NCBI RefSeq assembly: GCF_950023065.1
Contig: NC_088678.1
Span: 34,896,580 to 34,960,579, forward strand
Reading direction: 5' to 3'
Length of the DNA: 64,000 nt
Origin: Planococcus citri
Lineage: Eukaryota > Arthropoda > Insecta > Hemiptera > Pseudococcidae
Shown here: positions 13,601-26,129 of the stretch, in pieces
Position numbering within the stretch: position 1 is the first letter of the stretch
Layout: every line of letters starts with the position of its first letter
Program-made: the position numbers and the translations under genes
The notes under the pieces: generated by a model
What the model saw: only the letters and a program-made list of their open reading frames with translations
Told to the model about the DNA's origin: nothing
Databases searched by the model: none

Positions 13601-14334
13601 AGAAGGCGAGCTTTTATTTTTATCGGACGTAGATTTCTCGCTATCCGGCAGCGGTGAGCTCATATAGGCCTAGGCTCGGTGGCTAAACTCAATCGCTGTA
13701 GTTTATTATTGCGGTTGAAATTCAACTCAATCGCGTTCCCGCATTGTTGGTATGCTGACAGGTATACAAGCTATATATGCGCGCAAACCGTACACTTTAT
13801 GGCATACATAGAGATAGACTTACTTGTTAGCTGCGAGTATATACTTTCTGTACCTATATGGCGTACACGTACGTAGACATATCAGGTATACCTATCCACT
13901 AAGAATATAGCCGGTTAACTTTTGATCTAAAACCTTAGTTTGTAATTTTCTATGTGTACGGGGCAAAGTTTAATGCTTCGACGATGTTAAAGAGAATTTT
14001 ACGAAATGCATTAGAACATTCTTCAATTTATAAAAGATACTAGATAGGTAGGTATGGTGTATATATAGACTAACTTCCCATACACCAGGGTTACTCTATT
14101 AATCAATTTCCGTTACGTTATTTTTCATTTACTTAGGTATTTTATTTCGCACTACCTACTTTCAGCCTTTTTGGATTGGCATCATTGACATGGTACGGGG
14201 AATAACTTATCAAAAGTTGTTTCTAATGTGTTTTGAGTAACACCAGATTTGAAGCATTCTGTAATTTAATATTCTTGAAACAAATGATTCACACAATAGA
14301 TACGTATTACGTACGTACATTTGACATAACTAGA
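10686..14334. other. Low-copy CpG-containing DNA, no gene seen
   Basis: Mostly unique sequence with scattered CpG and many AATTA/TTAATTA cores, for example 12003-12030 and 13390-13432. Open frames up to 116 codons occur (12165-12515, minus) but start at non-ATG codons and show no motif or splice context. It is consistent with intron or intergenic DNA that may contain enhancers. Confidence 0.5.
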
Positions 14335-15030
14335 TAGGAAAAAAAATATTTTTGCGTCGGTTCAAATCTAAAATTTTCTCCAGTGATTTTTTTTGAAAAA
14401 AAAAAAAAATGAAAATAATCATCCTTTGCGAAAGCGTGAACGAAAAAAGCTAATAATTGATTTGAATTCCATTTTCGACATGCCAAGTCGATTGGTGACG
14501 ATTTTGAACCGTTCTAAGGCCTCCAGCAGATTCTGATACTTGTATTTTAATTTTTATTATTACCATTGGAGAAAATTTTGGATTTGAACCGGTGCCTGGA
14601 TTGATCGAAAATGGTTGCAAAGATGGTAAATTTGAGTTTATGAGTGCTGAATTTCATTTTCACTCTACTGATTTTCTAAAACCGGAGAAACTGAAAATTC
14701 ACTGAAGGCTTCAGAATAGTTCGAAACCATCACCAATCGACGTGGCATGTTAAAAATAGGGTCCAAACCAAATTTAAGCCTTATTCGTTCACGCGTTCAC
14801 AAACGACCATCATTTTTTTTTTTCAAAATAATCACTGGAGAAAATTTTGGATTTGAACCAGAAATGGTTGAAAAAATAGTAGGTACATCGAGTTTATGGG
14901 TAGGTACCGAATTTCATTTTCATTCTACTTACAGCATTTTTTCGAAGACTGGAGAAACCGAAAATCAGCTGGAGTCTCCAGAATGGTTCGAAACCATCAC
15001 TAATCCACTTGGAAGGTCGAAAAAAGAGTA
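14335..15030. repeat. Inverted repeat family B
   Basis: Two modules recur in both orientations. Module 1, CACTGGAGAAAATTTTGGAT, is near 14837 (plus), in related form at 14562 (plus), and inverted near 14362-14387. Module 2, GGTTCGAAACCATCAC, is near 14984, in related form near 14718, and inverted near 14490. The locus can fold around about 14610. Single module-2 fragments recur at 30820-30858 and 37505-37540. There is no coding capacity. Confidence 0.65.
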
Positions 15031-15039
15031 TGAATAAAA

Positions 15040-15582
15040 TTTTAGCTTTCTAGGCCAGTTTGCTGAAATTTTGATTTTTTTTCTAATTTTTGTCCAAATT
15101 TGAATTTTTAGAGATTTATCAAAAATCTGAAAATGAATTTCAGCACCCGAAATTTTGACGTGGTATTTCATGAGGTCCTCTATCGAGTCCTTCTTGTTCG
15201 ATTCAAAAATTCATGTGCCAGTTGGGGGGATATTTCCCCAGGAAGGGAAGTTTTATCTTAAGACAGTTACATTGAAAAGATTTTCAGATAGAGATTGAGA
15301 TTTTTAAAAAATTTTCGATTTTGTTGATTTTTACAATTTTGGAGGCTCAATTTGAAGGAGCCAATATTGCTGTTGGAGACATGAAAGGAGGGTTTACTTC
15401 GGAAATTAGTATAGGTACTCGTATTCAGAATGTTCAAGACCTAATTGATGAAAATGTTTGAAAATTGTTTCGCAGAATTCAATTTTTTGAGGCTATATGA
15501 AGGGGCTTCCTACAAGAAAACCGATATTTCTTGGAGGTATGAGGAAGGTTTTTTCGAAAGAGCATATTTTTATTGATTCAAT
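15040..15582. other. Repeat-like AT-rich DNA, no gene
   Basis: Diverged sequence related to nearby repeats. A segment around 15340-15370 (GGAGGCTCAATTTGAAGGAG) has a related copy near 15915. No gene is visible. Confidence 0.4.
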
Positions 15583-15812
15583 TTGCCGAATTCCCTAACA
15601 AACAATTTCCCGAATGGACAAATCCCCGAATGCATTTTCCCAAACGGACGTTTCCCTGAATGAATACAACTCCGAATGCATTTTTCTCGAATCGTTTTTC
15701 CCAAATGCCGAAATCCCGAACTCTTTTCCGGAATGGGGTTTTTCCGAATAATTTTAACCCGAATGACCAATTTCTCGAGTAATTTTACCCCAAATGCTCA
15801 ATTTCCCGAACA
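15583..15812. repeat. Minisatellite with ~20-bp CCCGAATG unit
   Basis: About eleven degenerate units of the type TTTTCCCGAATGNCCAA follow each other across 230 bp. A shorter relative lies at 35864-35930. Open frames on both strands through it are repeat artefacts. Confidence 0.8.
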
Positions 15813-16832
15813 GTCATTGAATCCCTGTTTCATTACAATCTCCATTTTTTTCTGCAGGTTTACCTACACAAAATTTATCTACCAAAAATCAAAATTTTTG
15901 AAACCTTCCGGAACCAGGGCTTTATTAGGAGACCAACATTGCTGAGGACCTGGAGAATTGTTCTTGAAAAGAGGATTAAGTATATTTTAAAAAATTCTGG
16001 AGCAGAAATTATAAATTTTTTAATTTTTGAACGAATAGTGTTTTTTTTAATGGGAGGAGGGGGAGGGTTTCAGGGCCACTTTTTCCCTACAATACACAAC
16101 GATGAAAATTGGTGTTAAAGAGATTGCATATTCAGTTCGCCGTAAATACATAATAAACTCATCAAGTGAGTTTTTCTCTAGCATAACTTTCACTTATAAA
16201 ACTGAAAAGACTACAAATGAGACTTCGAAAAAAGATATATTAGAAAAATGTTCAGGAAAACCAAAAGAACGGCAAACCTTCTGCACAATTAATCTTATCA
16301 ATTTCCTGCTAGCTCAAATGCAGAAATTTGAAAGGTCATTGTCGTTCAAATAATTGGCAGCTTTTTTTCTAGCATAATTTTTAAAATGCTAAAATTGCAA
16401 TTCTACAACACTTCAACAGAATCTAATGAGAATGTTTAAAATACACTAATTTTTTCGATAAAATTGATGTTCATCTGCACTTATTTCAGTTGAAGTCTAC
16501 GAGTGGATTTCATTTTTTTTGGCCAATCTCAAACGTTCCAGTGAGGTTTCAATTTTCTCTTCGTTAAATTTCAAATTTCACCAGAGATATAGAAATTCAT
16601 TTATGCAGGCAAAAATTTGAAGATGCTCATCCCAAAAATCAAAAAAACGAGAAAATAGGTTTAATTATTCCTCAATTTTTGAAATTTCGAAAAATACATT
16701 TTCAAAACTTGAAAATCGAATTATCACTCATTTGGTCCTCGAAATGAATATTTTCTCATCTCACACTTACCCTCAAGGCAAAAATTCACCCAAAATAACT
16801 GACTGATTTAACCATTTTCAGAACTACTCAGG
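15813..16832. other. AT-rich DNA, no gene seen
   Basis: Includes an 83-codon open frame at 16102-16353 (plus), starting at ATG, with no motif, signal peptide or splice support. I treat it as chance. Confidence 0.4.
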
Positions 16833-16985
16833 TACCCTATTGACAATTTCAAGACAATGCTGGTTTAGAACTAGCATTGCACTAGCATCTTGTGCTAGTA
16901 TAAACTGAGTGATTAGTTTGCCAACTTCACTCTTCTTAATTTAAACAGGAAACTGTTTTGAGCTTATATTCGACTTGACTACATA

Positions 16986-18605
16986 CCCGACAAACCACCT
17001 CAACACAATATCGAGAAAAAAAAAGGGTCGAGTTGACTCAAATTTTGAGTTGAGTTTGGCCCGATTTGTTTCCTTTTCATCAGTTTTTTCGGCATAAAAT
17101 CGACCTATTCTCGAACATTATCGGTATAAAATTGACCCAAATTTACCATCAAGCATATTTCATATTGAGCATCGCCACATATTTTGTGTCGATAATTTGA
17201 AGAGTGTGTGTAGTTTTTCAGTTGATTTTTCAACACTTTTTTGTGATTTGATGCAAAATTGACTCAATATCTGTGTCGATGGTTTTGAGTACATTCTATC
17301 GACACATTTTTCTGATCAATTTTGTGTCGAGCTTATGAAAAACGACCTTAAATCTTCAGAAAATTGCTCTTCATATTCTAGTGCATATTAATGCAAATAC
17401 ATAATATTAAGTATATTGTGAATTGATATTTAAAATGATTTGATGGGGAAAATCCCTGCACTTCGACTCTTTTTCGACTCAAAAATTGGATCTAGATGAC
17501 CCCTGAGAGCGAAATGTTATAACACTTCTTTTCTCCAACATTGAAGTTTTTTGAAAAACTACTTATAGTTTTTGCTACACACTTTATCTGCGAGTAGTAA
17601 ATTGATGTCAGTGATGAATAATTGATGTCTATTTTTTATCAATTTTGGAATCATAAAATTTTGAAGCGATTTTCATACTATTTTCATTTCTCAGCAAAAA
17701 TGAGTCAAAATCAACTCCAACTTCAATAAGCAGAAAAAATTTTATATTTTTAAGGAAAAAATTGATGAATATTTTGTGTCAAGTTTTGACTATTTTCAAT
17801 TTATCAAAAAATCGATGAAAAATTGATTCAAATTTTGAAGCTTAAAAAAACAATTGACTACAACAGCACAAATATGCATTAATTTTTAATTAATTTTCAC
17901 GCCATTTTCATTTCTAAGTGATAATTGGCTTAAAATCAACTTCAACTTTTATGTGCTAAATTAATGTCTATTTTCAAGGCAAAATCGATAGATATTTCAA
18001 ATCAAGTTTTCATAGTCTTATCATTTTGACAAAAAATTGATGAAAAATAGATCCAACTTATGATTTAAAAAGTAATCAATTTTACTACCATTTTGCAACA
18101 ATTTTGAATCGATTTTTGACATATTTTAATTTGAGCAAAAAATTGGTAAAAAATCGATCCAACATTGAAATTCAAAAAAAGGCATCGATTACGATATCAC
18201 AAATTTAGAACAATTTTTAATCAATTTTCACATCATTTTCATGACTTGGTAAAAATCGTCCTATATTTGACTTCAACTTTTATATGCATAATTGATGTCT
18301 ATAGAGAAAGAAAAATCAACAAATATTTGCAGTCAAGTTTAGGTCTTCATCAAGAAATCGACCTAAAATCGATTTGAATTTTCATCTTGAAATCGTTGTT
18401 GATTAATGTACTCCAATAGAGGAAGATTTGGGATCAAGTTTTCATCAATCTTACTTTTTGTTTAAAATTGTTGAAAACTATCAGTCGATTATTTGTATAT
18501 TTTTTGTCTATTCTCAAAATCGTCAAAAAAATGATCAAAAATATCCGCCAATTTCTACTCGATCAAAACTCGACCTCAAACTGAAAGTCGAGATGGTTTG
18601 TCGGG
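16986..18605. mobile_element. 1.6-kb TIR element nested inside the GCTAG element
   Basis: The left end CCCGACAAACCACCTCAAC matches the inverted right end CCCGACAAACCATCTCGAC at 17 of 19 positions. TA flanks both sides (16984-16985, 18606-18607). The interior is rich in TCGA, TTGACTC and AATCGAT and contains diverged repeats of a segment beginning ATTTTCAT..., with copies near 17683, 17905 and 18233. There is no transposase, so it is a non-autonomous Tc1/mariner-type element, younger than its host element. Confidence 0.8.
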
Positions 18606-19204
18606 TACTTCATCTAAGAGAAGTTAAGTGTATCATGATAAAGAACAACGCTAGCAATTTGCTAGCATTATGCTAGCACTTGACTGCTAGCACCTGGATA
18701 AGAAGTCTTTTAACAAAAATCCAGCACCATGCTAGTACTTTGGCTGCTAGCTTTACCAAGGTTAGAATAGCGCTAGCAGTAGACTAGTGCAAGTTTACCT
18801 GTGGTTGTATTTCTAGCATGTAACTAGCAGATTGCTAGCATGCCTTTTGCTAGTTCACCTCATGCTAGCACCATTACTGGGTGCTAGCAATGCACTAGCA
18901 ATATGCTAGTAGTGACTGCTAGCTTTACTCGGTGGTTATGCTGCTAGCATGTAACCAGCAAATTGCTGGCCTGTCTTTTGCTAGTTCACCGCATGCTAGC
19001 ATCATACCAGTTCTATGCTAGGATGAATTTTCCAATAAAATGTCTGCTGGCAAAGTGCTAAGTGCTAACACCATTCTAACTGGTAATCTGCTAGTTGATT
19101 CCATGCTAGCACCGTGCTAGTATTCTGCTACTAATGCTAGCATTCTGCTAGTAAAATTGTTGATAAGATAATTATTCTGCTAGGATTAACTAGTGTATGG
19201 CTAG

Positions 19205-19800
19205 TGTACTTTTTACTAGCTCATTATCATGCTAGCAACATGGTAGCTTTATGCTAGGAAAAACTGCCAGCATCGCTCGGTAATTATGATGCTAGGATAT
19301 AACTAGCATGTTCCTAGCATACATTGTGCTAGCTCATCTCAGGCTAGCATTATGGTAGAATATTGCTAGCAGGAGCTGCTGGGATCATTCGATAATTATG
19401 GTGCTGGGTTTTAACTAGCATATCCCTAGCATACATTTTGCTAGATAATCTCACATTAGCAATATGATAGCATCATGCTAGCAGGGACAACTGGCATTAT
19501 TAGGTAATTATGAGGCAAGAGTTTGACTAGCACATTGCTTGCATACATTTTGCTAGCTCACCCCATGCTAGCGATATGATAGCATCATGCTAGTATGAAC
19601 TGCTAGCATCACTTGGTAATTAAGGGGCAAGGGTTTAACTAGCATATTGCTAGCATGCATTGTGCTAGCTCATCTCATACTAGATATATGATAGCATTTT
19701 GCTAGCGGGAAATGCTAGCTTCATTCGGTTGTTAAGTTGCTAGCATGTAGCTAGCTCATTGCTAACATACTTCTTGCTAGTTTGTATCATGCTAGTAATA
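19205..19800. repeat. 112-bp higher-order tandem array
   Basis: The marker segment TAATTATG or its variants occurs at 19281, 19393, 19505, 19617 and about 19729, a period of 112 bp. Each unit contains several GCTAGC-type palindromes. Earlier relatives near 18802 and 18933 are spaced irregularly. The array lies inside the 3.1-kb TIR element. Confidence 0.8.
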
Positions 19801-19937
19801 AGCTGGCATTTTGCTAGCATGTTATGCTAGTTCATTTCATGCTAGCATAACGCTAGTATCATGCTAGTTTTCTGCTACTCATGCTAGGTGGGTGCTACTA
19901 ATGCTAGCATTCTGCTAGTAAAATTGTCAATAGGGTA

Positions 19938-22037
19938 CATTATTGTTTTTTTCAAAATTTTCAATTCGCACAAAACTTGTGAGGCATATCCGAGGATAAT
20001 TCACTGAAAAAAAATTATTCGGATTGACATCTTGAAAATGGAGTTATAACCAAATTTTCAGCAAGGTATATCGCCAACTTCAATTTCCATGTCTTGAATA
20101 AAATTTCAAAAATTTAATTTGAAAAATCAAAATCATCAAAAAATTGAGAAAAACTACATTACTTAGAAAGTTATAATTACCTCCTCCTAATCCCCTAAAT
20201 CAATAATATAATTTTTTTAAATCAAACTTCAAACATCAATTTCAAAAAAAAATTATTTAAAGACAAAAATCTGATGAAGTAGGTATAATTCTTTTCAACT
20301 GATTATTTTTTCATATGTACAGCAAGCTGTTCTCAATGTAGATTTTTTTATGTACTCAATCAATAAATCATACTAGCTACACCACTTAATTCAACATAAG
20401 AAATAAAATATTTCAAAACCAATTGCTTTCTAAAAATAATTTAGTTTCATCTCCGTCTTCAATTAAGCCAGTGGCGGCTCAAGTGTACCTAACATCATTT
20501 ACCCAAAGCATGATTGCGTAATGATGGTTGTGTTCGCTTAAACCACGACATAAACTAAATGACTAAAATTCATACCTGTAATACAAAGGTCGACGCCCCA
20601 ACAATCAACCACCTCTGAATCCATAACTTTTAACAACTGTCGCCGCCAGAGCCACACACTGCAAAAAACGATAGTACAGAATTAACGCTTATAATAAAAA
20701 TTACTTCTCCGTTAACGTGTTATTTCTTATTTGTTTGTTACAGGTACGTATTATAAAATGAATTCAAATTACATTAACACGCAGACAGAACGCATCATTC
20801 AGCAGAACCTGGCGCAGAAGCGCCCATAACAACCGCTGAAAAATATCTCAATTTCGTGGAAAATTTAATTAAAATCGTCTACGTTTTACGCAACATAGCA
20901 CGTAGGTAGGTAGGTAGGTATATAAACTACACACAGAGGGGCTGGGGCCGAGAAGCTGAGGCATTCTACACATGACGACTGCGAAGAATAATCAAAACGG
21001 TTGAAAATCCAACCTAGTCGCGCCATTACGCCGCATACTAGGTAGGTAGGGCTAAATTCACAAGCATAAAGAGAAGCTAACAGAAAAAAATATATATGGC
21101 AATAACGACGCTGCGCAGCGAAAGGTAATTGCGAAATTATGCGAACAAATCAACCTTTGTTTTAGTATAAACGTAATGCTTGACATTTTCCCAAGGATTA
21201 TATAGTTGTAACGCTTTATAGCTCGTTATTTGCAAACTTAACCATCCAATGAATATAGTATAAATATTGCTGCTCAACGAGGTGAAAATTACTAGAAAAT
21301 TTCATAACCTACGTCGACGTTGTGGGTGGAGGCGCGAATGAGGGTGGAAGAGGAGAAGATGTAAACGATTTACGAGGACGCTTCTATACTGACAACGGCT
21401 CTGGCTAAATGAGCGTCGATAAATGATTTATAAATTATAATAGCCGCGTCACGTCAGAAATTATCGTTTCCCATTTTATCGCAGGAAGGAGCCAATCATA
21501 AAATCCAATAATTTCTTGGGGGCATCGAGTCTCGCTGTATATTCCTGTGTGAGGGTAATAAAGTATTTCATTTCATTTACTATAAATGCACAGTTATAGG
21601 CCCAGGCAAACTCTGTGGTTATTCGGATGGTGCTTCATAATAAACAAAAATATTCTGAACACCTTAATAAAAGTAAATATGTAATAGAGATTTTTGAAAG
21701 CGGAGGAGGGTGCACTGCATACGAGTATGTAGTTGATCGTATTCGAGTGAATCGTGAATTATACGTAATACATACATATGTACGACAAATTTATTGGCTG
21801 GTAGTGCATTGTATCATAGATGATGAACCTAATATCACCTAAAACCAGAGTCATCGTCTCAAATTTGTAATTCTCACCACGAATGTAATGCGGTTAGTGG
21901 GTCTCCTTTTGATTTAGTCCTCCCTGGGGAAATTTTTGCCAAGAATGTTGGTTAACAATATGTGATGAGAGAATTCACTTTTAATTCCAATTTTATTGCT
22001 GTTCAACATGCACAGCAGTGTCATTTTAGCAATAGAA
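19938..22037. other. Low-copy DNA, no gene seen
   Basis: 20450-21600 is unique, moderately CpG-rich sequence with a TAGG microsatellite at 20902-20920. Open frames are short and unsupported. Probably intron or intergenic. Confidence 0.45.
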
Positions 22038-22560
22038 CATTAGTCTAGGGACGAAGAGAAATGTTTTCGAACGCAGTGATCAATTTTTCAGTCATTTTTG
22101 CCAATTTCAAAAAATCGAAAAATTTTGATAGGTAAGCTTTTGGCCATTTTTCTCGATTGTACGAAATTGACAACAATGGCCAAAAAATTAGTACGTCCAC
22201 GTTCCAAAATGTTTTCTCAGTTTCCGAAATGATATCTCTCAATATTTTGGCATAATTAATGCGAAATAGGTATTTGATAAAAAAAATGTTCAAAACCCGA
22301 ATTTATCCAAAAATAAACGATTTGCAAATTTTCAACTGTTGAGTAGGACCCTAAAAAAGGTACTGGATTTTCTTGGCAATGGCCTAGGTCGATGAAGAAT
22401 CTCGAATACTACTTATCTTTTTGAACTGGGTAATTTTTTTAAAACATAAGGATGACCCATATCTACTTGTACTTCTACAGGGACACCTACGAAGATAAAA
22501 TATTTTTTGAGTTACTTTTAAACTGAAAATGAAGATCTATAAAGGAAGCAGAAAAGTGAC
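22038..22560. repeat. Foldback repeat family A, copy 2 (left arm truncated)
   Basis: Shares with copies 1 and 4 the core GAAATGATATCTCTCAATAT (from about 22226) and the right-hand end GAGTTACTTTTAAACTG (about 22518-22534). The left arm is mostly missing. There is no coding capacity. Confidence 0.6.
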
Positions 22561-22825
22561 AAGAAATATAACTCTTTTCGAGAAAACCCAGAGGTCAAAT
22601 TGACTCTCGAGGATCAAATTTTGGAAATCAATAGTCAGACTTTGGCACTTGAGGCATTTTTTGATGACACCACTGCCAAAAATTGACACTCGATGGAATT
22701 TTTCAACATTTTTAGAAAGAGCATAGTCTGGAACCCTCGTAACCAAAACTTCAGTAGCTCAAATTGATTTTTCAGGTTTTTTTTTGCAGAATTTTTGAAA
22801 GTCTGAAGTCGGCTATGAGGGTTTG

Positions 22826-23898
22826 CACAGTGGGCTGCAGTGAGCACCCTCAAAACGCCTGAAATTCAAAAACTTACAATGACCCCTAAAACAATGGTAC
22901 AATGATATCCTCTCTTATGTTTCTGGGGTCGCAGAATACGAATTTGACAATATTTTTTTGTAAGGGTAAGGGGTGGGGGTGAGGGGGGTGAAAAATTCAA
23001 AATTTGACAATAATGATGTATATGTCGAAATGTATGGTTTTGAGGGTGTAGATCACGAATCTGACAATATTTTTTTCGTAGGGGTGAATGGTGGGCTATG
23101 GAGGGGGTAAAAACGGTGAAAAATTCAAAATTTGACAATAATGATGTGTGATATGTTAAAATGTACGTTTTCGAAGGTGTAGAAGGGGTGAAGGGAGGGG
23201 GATGACGAATTTTCCGTTGGGGAGCCCTTTAAGTCCCAGAAAGAGAAAATTTGTAACATTTTAACAAAATTCACTATGATTTGGCACTATAATTGACTAT
23301 GGAGGTCGCCGGGGCACATTGGGGCAAAAATGGCAATTAACATCTTGAAATACACTATCTTAAGTATTACGAGCCACTGGAATTTCCCGTGCATCTACGT
23401 TCACAAATTTGTTCTATTCCAATTTATGCAACAGAGTAGGAAAAAAACGGGGTTTTAACATAAATTATACCTCTATACTTGCTTTATACAAACTAAAATC
23501 GAGTAAATTGATGAAAAGTACTTACTTTCAGCTGAATTATTCATACTTGAGTTGATACATTTGGACATATCATACATCATTATAGCCAAATTTTGAAATT
23601 TTCGCCGTTTTTACTCCCTCCATCCCCCACCATTCACCCCTACGAAAAAAATATTGTCAGATTCGTGATCTACACCCTCAAAAACATACATTTCGACATA
23701 TCACACATCATTATTGTCAAATTTTGAATTTTTCACCCCCTAACCCCCTCACCCCTTACCCCTACAAAAAAATATTGTCAAATTCGTATTTTGCGATCCC
23801 AAAAACATAAGGGAGGATATCATTGTACCATTGTTTTAGGGGTCATTGTAAGTTTTTGAATTTCAGGCGTTTTGAAGGTGCTCTCACAGCCCACTGTG
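22826..23898. repeat. 1.07-kb foldback element
   Basis: The two ends are long inverted arms of about 340 bp (22826-23165 and 23556-23898), ending in CACAGTGGGCTG and its complement. Each arm holds two tandem units marked by TTTGACAATATTTTTTTGTA-like sequence, so the whole reads as an inverted pair of direct repeats around a 390-bp spacer. A CACAGTGGG terminus would suit a hAT-type element, but I see no clear 8-bp target duplication, so the class is open. Confidence 0.75.
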
Positions 23899-24104
23899 GA
23901 TTGTTTTTTTTTTTTTTGTAAGTAACTCGCACCTAATTGTTCAGAAAAATGTCAAACATTAGTCTTAGAACTAATTATCAACTTCCTGGAAACGAATTTC
24001 ACCATAGGCGATTTTTGATTTCTTCAGAATTTTATGAATAGCGATACCTATATTCAATTTTCATTTGTTCGTGCTTTCTGAAGACATTTAAAAATTTAGT
24101 AGAA

Positions 24105-24660
24105 ATCGAAAATCATGCTGGAGGCTCCGTGAATGGCTCAAAATGGTAAAATTCCGATTCTACAGATTGGTTTTGGGAAAGATGATAGCCATTCGTGCAA
24201 ATGTCAATCATTTTACCATTGACAGAAAAATTAATATTTTAGGATTTTCTTTCCTAATGAAATATGCTGAGCATAAAAATACACTCGAGGGGCCACCTAT
24301 GACAAGCTTTACAAGCTTTACAACTCTGCAGAAATCCAAAATCACGTCGAAGGCTCTAAAACTGCCATGATCCCTGAAATTCGATTCGAGGAAATGGAAA
24401 ATATGCACTTGAAAAAAAAATGAAACGTAAATAACCAAAAATTGTCAATTTTTGATTTTCAAAAACTTGCCAAGAATCAAAAACCCAGTTTGGGCAGCTG
24501 AAATTTTGGGAATAGAAGTTTCTGATCGGAATCTTTTCAAAAATCGCAGGCCCTTGATAAGCATTAAAAAAGTACTACCTTGATTTTTGAGACATGAAGT
24601 TACTGACGCAATTTTGACCAATTCAGCTATCCATAGAACACAGGAGGAAAACTCAAAAAC
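24105..24660. repeat. Dispersed repeat family C, copy 1
   Basis: The segment GGAGGCTCCGTGAATGGCTC followed by ...AAAATGGTAAAATTCCGATT (24120-24165) and ...GATAGCCATTCG matches the copy at 27265-27345. There is no coding capacity. Boundaries are approximate. Confidence 0.5.
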
Positions 24661-26129
24661 GATCAAACTTCATGAATTGAAACATTTTAGATCATATATA
24701 CATGCTACAAGTTGATTCATTTTTCAAAATCTATCCCTTCAATCGCATCTATCTGCAACTCATTCAACTCGGTGCAAGATAAATTGCCTGCTTATCTTTC
24801 AAAGGGAGGTATAGTATTCTGAATCGCCTTGTATCAATACAAACATATGTAGTATACAGCTGTACAAAATACATATGTACAAAGGTGCACCTATACCCAA
24901 AGTGCACTAGTACACGCGTCATTAAAAAGAATAACTTCTCGATAATGGCCACCATATTGCTCTCACCGAAGCGCATTACTCGAGTTCGCAGGAGGGCGAG
25001 GATATAGGATTTATCTCATTTATTGCGTCTTAACTCGCTGAAAGTCGAGACAAAGTTTCCCCTCCACCTTTATTCCTCCTTTTATACAGCAAATAAACGT
25101 AACACAAAAACGAACAAACAGAAAAAACTTATGGTTTTCATTTTATCATGATTTTTGCTGCTTTACTTGCTTTATTTACTTCTTCTTTTCCGTTATTTTT
25201 CTTTCTTTTGCTGGAATTGTATAACTGTCAAGCTGACTGATATTTACTTCTCTTTATTCGCGATGTATAGTGTACGGGTATTAGTGTTACGTACCGTTTA
25301 TGAGTTCGGCGCACAGTTTAATATTTTCGACAAGCTTTACAATATGAACGCGAGTTGCGAGCATCAGGCAATGTGGATTGTGGGTGGATGGACGAGGAAG
25401 TAGCGAGCAGGGTATACTATAGTATGTATCTACGTGAAACGACGACGACGACGACACCGCGCTGACAACAATGATTGTTTGCTATTTAGCTTTACTGTTT
25501 GTTACTTCTGTGCAAAGGCGATTTACATCTCTGGCGGGTGAAATCATTTAATACCTATTAATAAAAAATAACCTGACGGGAGACTGCTGCTGTCACCAAG
25601 TTGGGAAATTTTCTTCTACTGGATTCGTTTTTCTATCTAGTTCAAGCTGAGCGCGACAATGTATCTGCTTAATTTTTATAATCTTCTTCCGTTCGCGAAT
25701 TTGCTGTTTTCGTGTTTTCTGACTCGACGATATTAATTCTTTGTTTCGTGATGTCTTCTAAAGCAATGTCCGTTTGTTTGTTGAGTTGACGTAGAAATAA
25801 ACGAACAACGGAGAGAATATATTTTTCTCTTTGTGTAGGTGGATGGCTACCTAATATCAAAAAACAAGCAGTAAAGTGATGTGTTTGAAATGCGTGAATA
25901 ATTTTATAGTAAGAATTCTTGCAGAATTTCACGATAGGGCAGATCATAACGTAGTGAAACATTGGCACCAAACGTGTACGGTATTCTGACTTACCTATAT
26001 AGGGTTTACAAAATTCAGCCTTGCCACCTTCATGTCTTCTTAGGAGGCAACAATCAATGCACAAAAATGTACCTTCCGGGAAAAAATGCAGTATCTCGTA
26101 CCAGTAGGTTACTCTAGAATAGGGTGGCT
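24661..26129. other. Low-copy DNA with one long unassigned open frame
   Basis: 24700-25660 is unique, with (CGA)n at 25440-25455. On the minus strand, 25669-26160 stays open for 163 codons, but it begins at GTG and its first part overlaps the end of family A copy 3. An inner donor GTAAGT (25989-25994) and an acceptor TTTTTTTCAG (26178-26187) could make an exon, but the acceptor belongs to the repeat. I do not call a gene here. Confidence 0.35.

Larger units (their letters stand above)
16835..19935. mobile_element. 3.1-kb TIR element made of GCTAG repeats
   Basis: The ends are an exact 15-bp inverted repeat, CCCTATTGACAATTT (16835-16849 and, inverted, 19921-19935), each flanked by TA (16833-16834, 19936-19937). 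The inside is dominated by GCTAGC/TGCTAG motifs (16869-16905 and 18650-19920). A terminal-like segment ending in GCTAGTAAAATTGT occurs twice (near 19147 and 19913), so the end has been duplicated internally. No open frame of note exists, so the element is non-autonomous. It was interrupted by the element at 16986-18605. Confidence 0.8.

Noticed and set aside
14361..14371. GGTTCAAATC as a tRNA B box
   Set aside because: No A box at the right distance, and the motif is part of repeat family B.
19205..19800. Regular 112-bp repeats as a CRISPR array
   Set aside because: Units are contiguous diverged tandem repeats without unique spacers, in eukaryotic DNA.
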